Both the position numbers and the translations under genes were made by a program. 7,757 nt of DNA. Source: Planctomycetota bacterium (GTDB taxonomy: Bacteria; Planctomycetota; Planctomycetia; Planctomycetales; Planctomycetaceae). Where the stretch lies: assembly GCA_003669575.1 (NCBI GenBank), contig QWOR01000127.1, forward strand, positions 1-7,757, in the 5' to 3' direction. How positions within the stretch are numbered: the first letter of the stretch is position 1; each line of letters begins with the position of its first letter. This document shows, piece by piece, positions 6,367 through 7,757 of the stretch. The notes beneath the pieces are model-generated. The model was not told where the DNA came from. It did no database searches and saw nothing but the letters and a program-made list of their open reading frames with translations.

Positions 6367-7757
6367 TTGTCTGATCCGTCAGTCCCCGCCGACCTGCGAC
6401 AGACCCCTTATGGACGCCGGGCATGGCTGCGTCAGCAGGGGATCGCCGCCCTGGGATGGGGGCTCCTCGGACAACAGCTGCGTCGGGCGAGTGCTGCGCC
6501 GGGTGAGTCCATCAAGCGAGCGGGATTTGGTACTGCCAAGTCAGTGCTGATCATCTTTGCCAGCGGTGGCCAGAGCCAGATCGATACATGGGACCCGAAA
6601 CCCGATGCCCCACCGGAGATTCGCGGGGCGTTCGATTCCATCGCGACAGCCATTCCCGGTGTGCGGTTTTGCGAGCACATGCCACAGATCGCCAAGGTGG
6701 CCGACAAGCTGTGCGTTGTGCGGAGCATGGCTCACGAGGACCTCGACCATGGCTCGTCGTTCCATCTGGCGATGACGGGACGTTACCACCGCCGTCGCAG
6801 CTCCAACGATCCGCCCGATTTGACCGATGCTCCGTGCATGGGGGCTGTGCTGCAGCGAGTGCAGTTCTCGTCCCGGTTTCCTCAGACAGCTGTGAATCTG
6901 AATGGGCCCGCGGAGGTACCGCTCGTACTGGGACCTGGGCAATTTGGAGGTTTCCTCGGGAAGAGTTACGACCCGCTGACGCTGGGAGATGTCAGTCGTG
7001 GAGACCTGGCCATCCCGTCGCTGGAGCCGCGACTTGACCTGCCGGTTTCGCGGATGCGGGCCCGTGAGTCGTTGCTGCAGTCGATTGAGCAATCGATCCC
7101 GGAGAGCCAGCGGGACGTGCAGTGGGCCGACAAACAGGTGCGTTACCGCGATGCATTCGAAATGCTGTCTCAGGAAGACACCGCCCGGGCGTTCGAGCTG
7201 CACCGGGAAACTCCTGAATTGAGAGACCGCTATGGGCGGAACCGCTCGGGGCAGGCCTGCCTGCTGGGGCGAAGGCTGGTCGAGGCGGGGGTGCCGCTGG
7301 TGACGGTCATGTGGAACCACAACAACCGCGGCCAGGACATCGACCCGAAGAGCGGCGATCTGTACGGGTGGGATAATCACAACGACATTTTTGAGGGACT
7401 GCAGCACCAGCTGCTGCCGCGATTCGACCAGAGCTTCTCGGCACTCATCGAGGACATGGACCAGCGGGGGCTGCTCGATGAAACGCTCGTGATCTGCATG
7501 GGCGAGTTCGGGCGGGCTCCGCTCGTGGCTGTGGAACGAAACTTTGCGGGAATCAGCCCGGGGCGCAAGCACTGGAGCGGTGTCTATTCGATCGTCATGG
7601 CCGGGGCGGGAGTCTCACGCGGTGTCGTGGTGGGAGCGTCCGATTCACGCGGGGCTTATCCGCTGACAAACTCCTTCGGCCCGTGGGACGTGACAGCCAC
7701 CATCTTTGCAGCCTTGGGGATCGACCCGGCGACGCACTATTACGACCACTTCGGCCG
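6367..7757 (+). CDS. DUF1501 domain protein (sulfatase/alkaline-phosphatase-like fold) with Tat-type signal, 3' truncated
   Basis: The frame is open to the right edge with no stop, about 463 codons visible; the end YDHFG resembles the last part of the family, so probably only some 10-30 residues are missing. The in-frame stop upstream is TGA 6325-6327, and no in-frame ATG occurs before the conserved domain, so TTG at 6367 is the best start, although its Shine-Dalgarno is weak. It gives a twin-arginine leader: RRAWLR (17-22), a hydrophobic stretch GIAALGWGLLG (25-35) and a possible cleavage region near RASAA (40-44). Conserved family motifs follow: SGGQSQIDTWDPKPDAP (66-82), EIRGAF (84-89), VVRSMAHEDLDHG (99-111), GWDNHND (334-340), LVICMGEFGRAPL (374-386), GRKHWSGVYS (399-408) and DVTATIFAALGID (423-435). 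Known: DUF1501 proteins are very numerous in planctomycetes, are exported, and are distantly related to sulfatases, but their activity is undefined. GQSQIDTW replaces the more usual GPSHIDTW; the usual His is Gln here. Confidence 0.9.
   Translation, partial: MSDPSVPADLRQTPYGRRAWLRQQGIAALGWGLLGQQLRRASAAPGESIKRAGFGTAKSVLIIFASGGQSQIDTWDPKPDAPPEIRGAFDSIATAIPGVRFCEHMPQIAKVADKLCVVRSMAHEDLDHGSSFHLAMTGRYHRRRSSNDPPDLTDAPCMGAVLQRVQFSSRFPQTAVNLNGPAEVPLVLGPGQFGGFLGKSYDPLTLGDVSRGDLAIPSLEPRLDLPVSRMRARESLLQSIEQSIPESQRDVQWADKQVRYRDAFEMLSQEDTARAFELHRETPELRDRYGRNRSGQACLLGRRLVEAGVPLVTVMWNHNNRGQDIDPKSGDLYGWDNHNDIFEGLQHQLLPRFDQSFSALIEDMDQRGLLDETLVICMGEFGRAPLVAVERNFAGISPGRKHWSGVYSIVMAGAGVSRGVVVGASDSRGAYPLTNSFGPWDVTATIFAALGIDPATHYYDHFG

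Noticed and set aside
6329..6550. Plus-strand open frame of 73 codons starting with GTG just before the DUF1501 domain, considered as the true N-terminus through a frameshift
   Set aside because: Its product has no leader features, whereas the DUF1501 frame itself provides a twin-arginine signal from TTG 6367, so no frameshift is needed.
6541..7572. 343-codon minus-strand open frame opposite the DUF1501 gene
   Set aside because: No recognisable domain, and it lies entirely antisense to a frame full of conserved DUF1501 motifs; typical of GC-rich DNA.

Overview
The window almost certainly comes from a planctomycete (Planctomycetes, order Planctomycetales). Three things point there: a very large secreted protein whose N-terminus carries the planctomycete LEPR-XLL-type motif (here LEDRTLLA), a Tat-exported DUF1501 protein, and the family mix of an M81/MlrC metallopeptidase with a cog3964-type amidohydrolase. 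The assignment to genus is open; GC content looks moderately high (about 60 percent by eye, not calculated).

Layout from left to right. (1) The 3' end of a plus-strand amidohydrolase/deacetylase gene, cut by the left window edge, ends at 515. (2) A 128-base convergent intergenic gap holds a perfect 12-bp GC-rich hairpin that probably serves as a bidirectional terminator, followed by two short palindromes. (3) About half of the window is one minus-strand gene (stop at 644, preferred start 4363, possible longer start 4504) for a giant extracellular repeat protein. In order it has an LEPR-XLL-like N-terminus, a CSLREA-like segment, a right-handed beta-helix ladder of eight 27-30-residue rungs, a choice-of-anchor-Q-like domain, and an RTX/beta-roll half built from four exact-length 115-residue (345-bp) tandem units. 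(4) A divergent intergenic region (4364-4794) contains several inverted repeats and a leader with mutually exclusive pairings. (5) A complete plus-strand M81/MlrC metallopeptidase gene follows (4795-6285). (6) A plus-strand DUF1501 gene starts, probably at a TTG at 6367, 81 bases after the mlrC-like stop, and runs off the right edge with only the last few residues missing.

The MlrC-like and DUF1501 genes are co-directional and closely spaced, so they may be co-transcribed. With the amidohydrolase on the left, three of the four genes encode or resemble hydrolases acting on amide or ester bonds or on exported substrates. The giant protein interrupts them on the opposite strand and is probably an independent surface or adhesion gene. 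I see no RNA gene of a known class, no CRISPR array, no transposase and no phage gene. The most distinctive item is the composite 345-bp repeat array, in which RTX nonapeptides alternate with a conserved non-RTX segment of roughly 55-60 residues; the middle two copies differ at only 3 of 115 residues.
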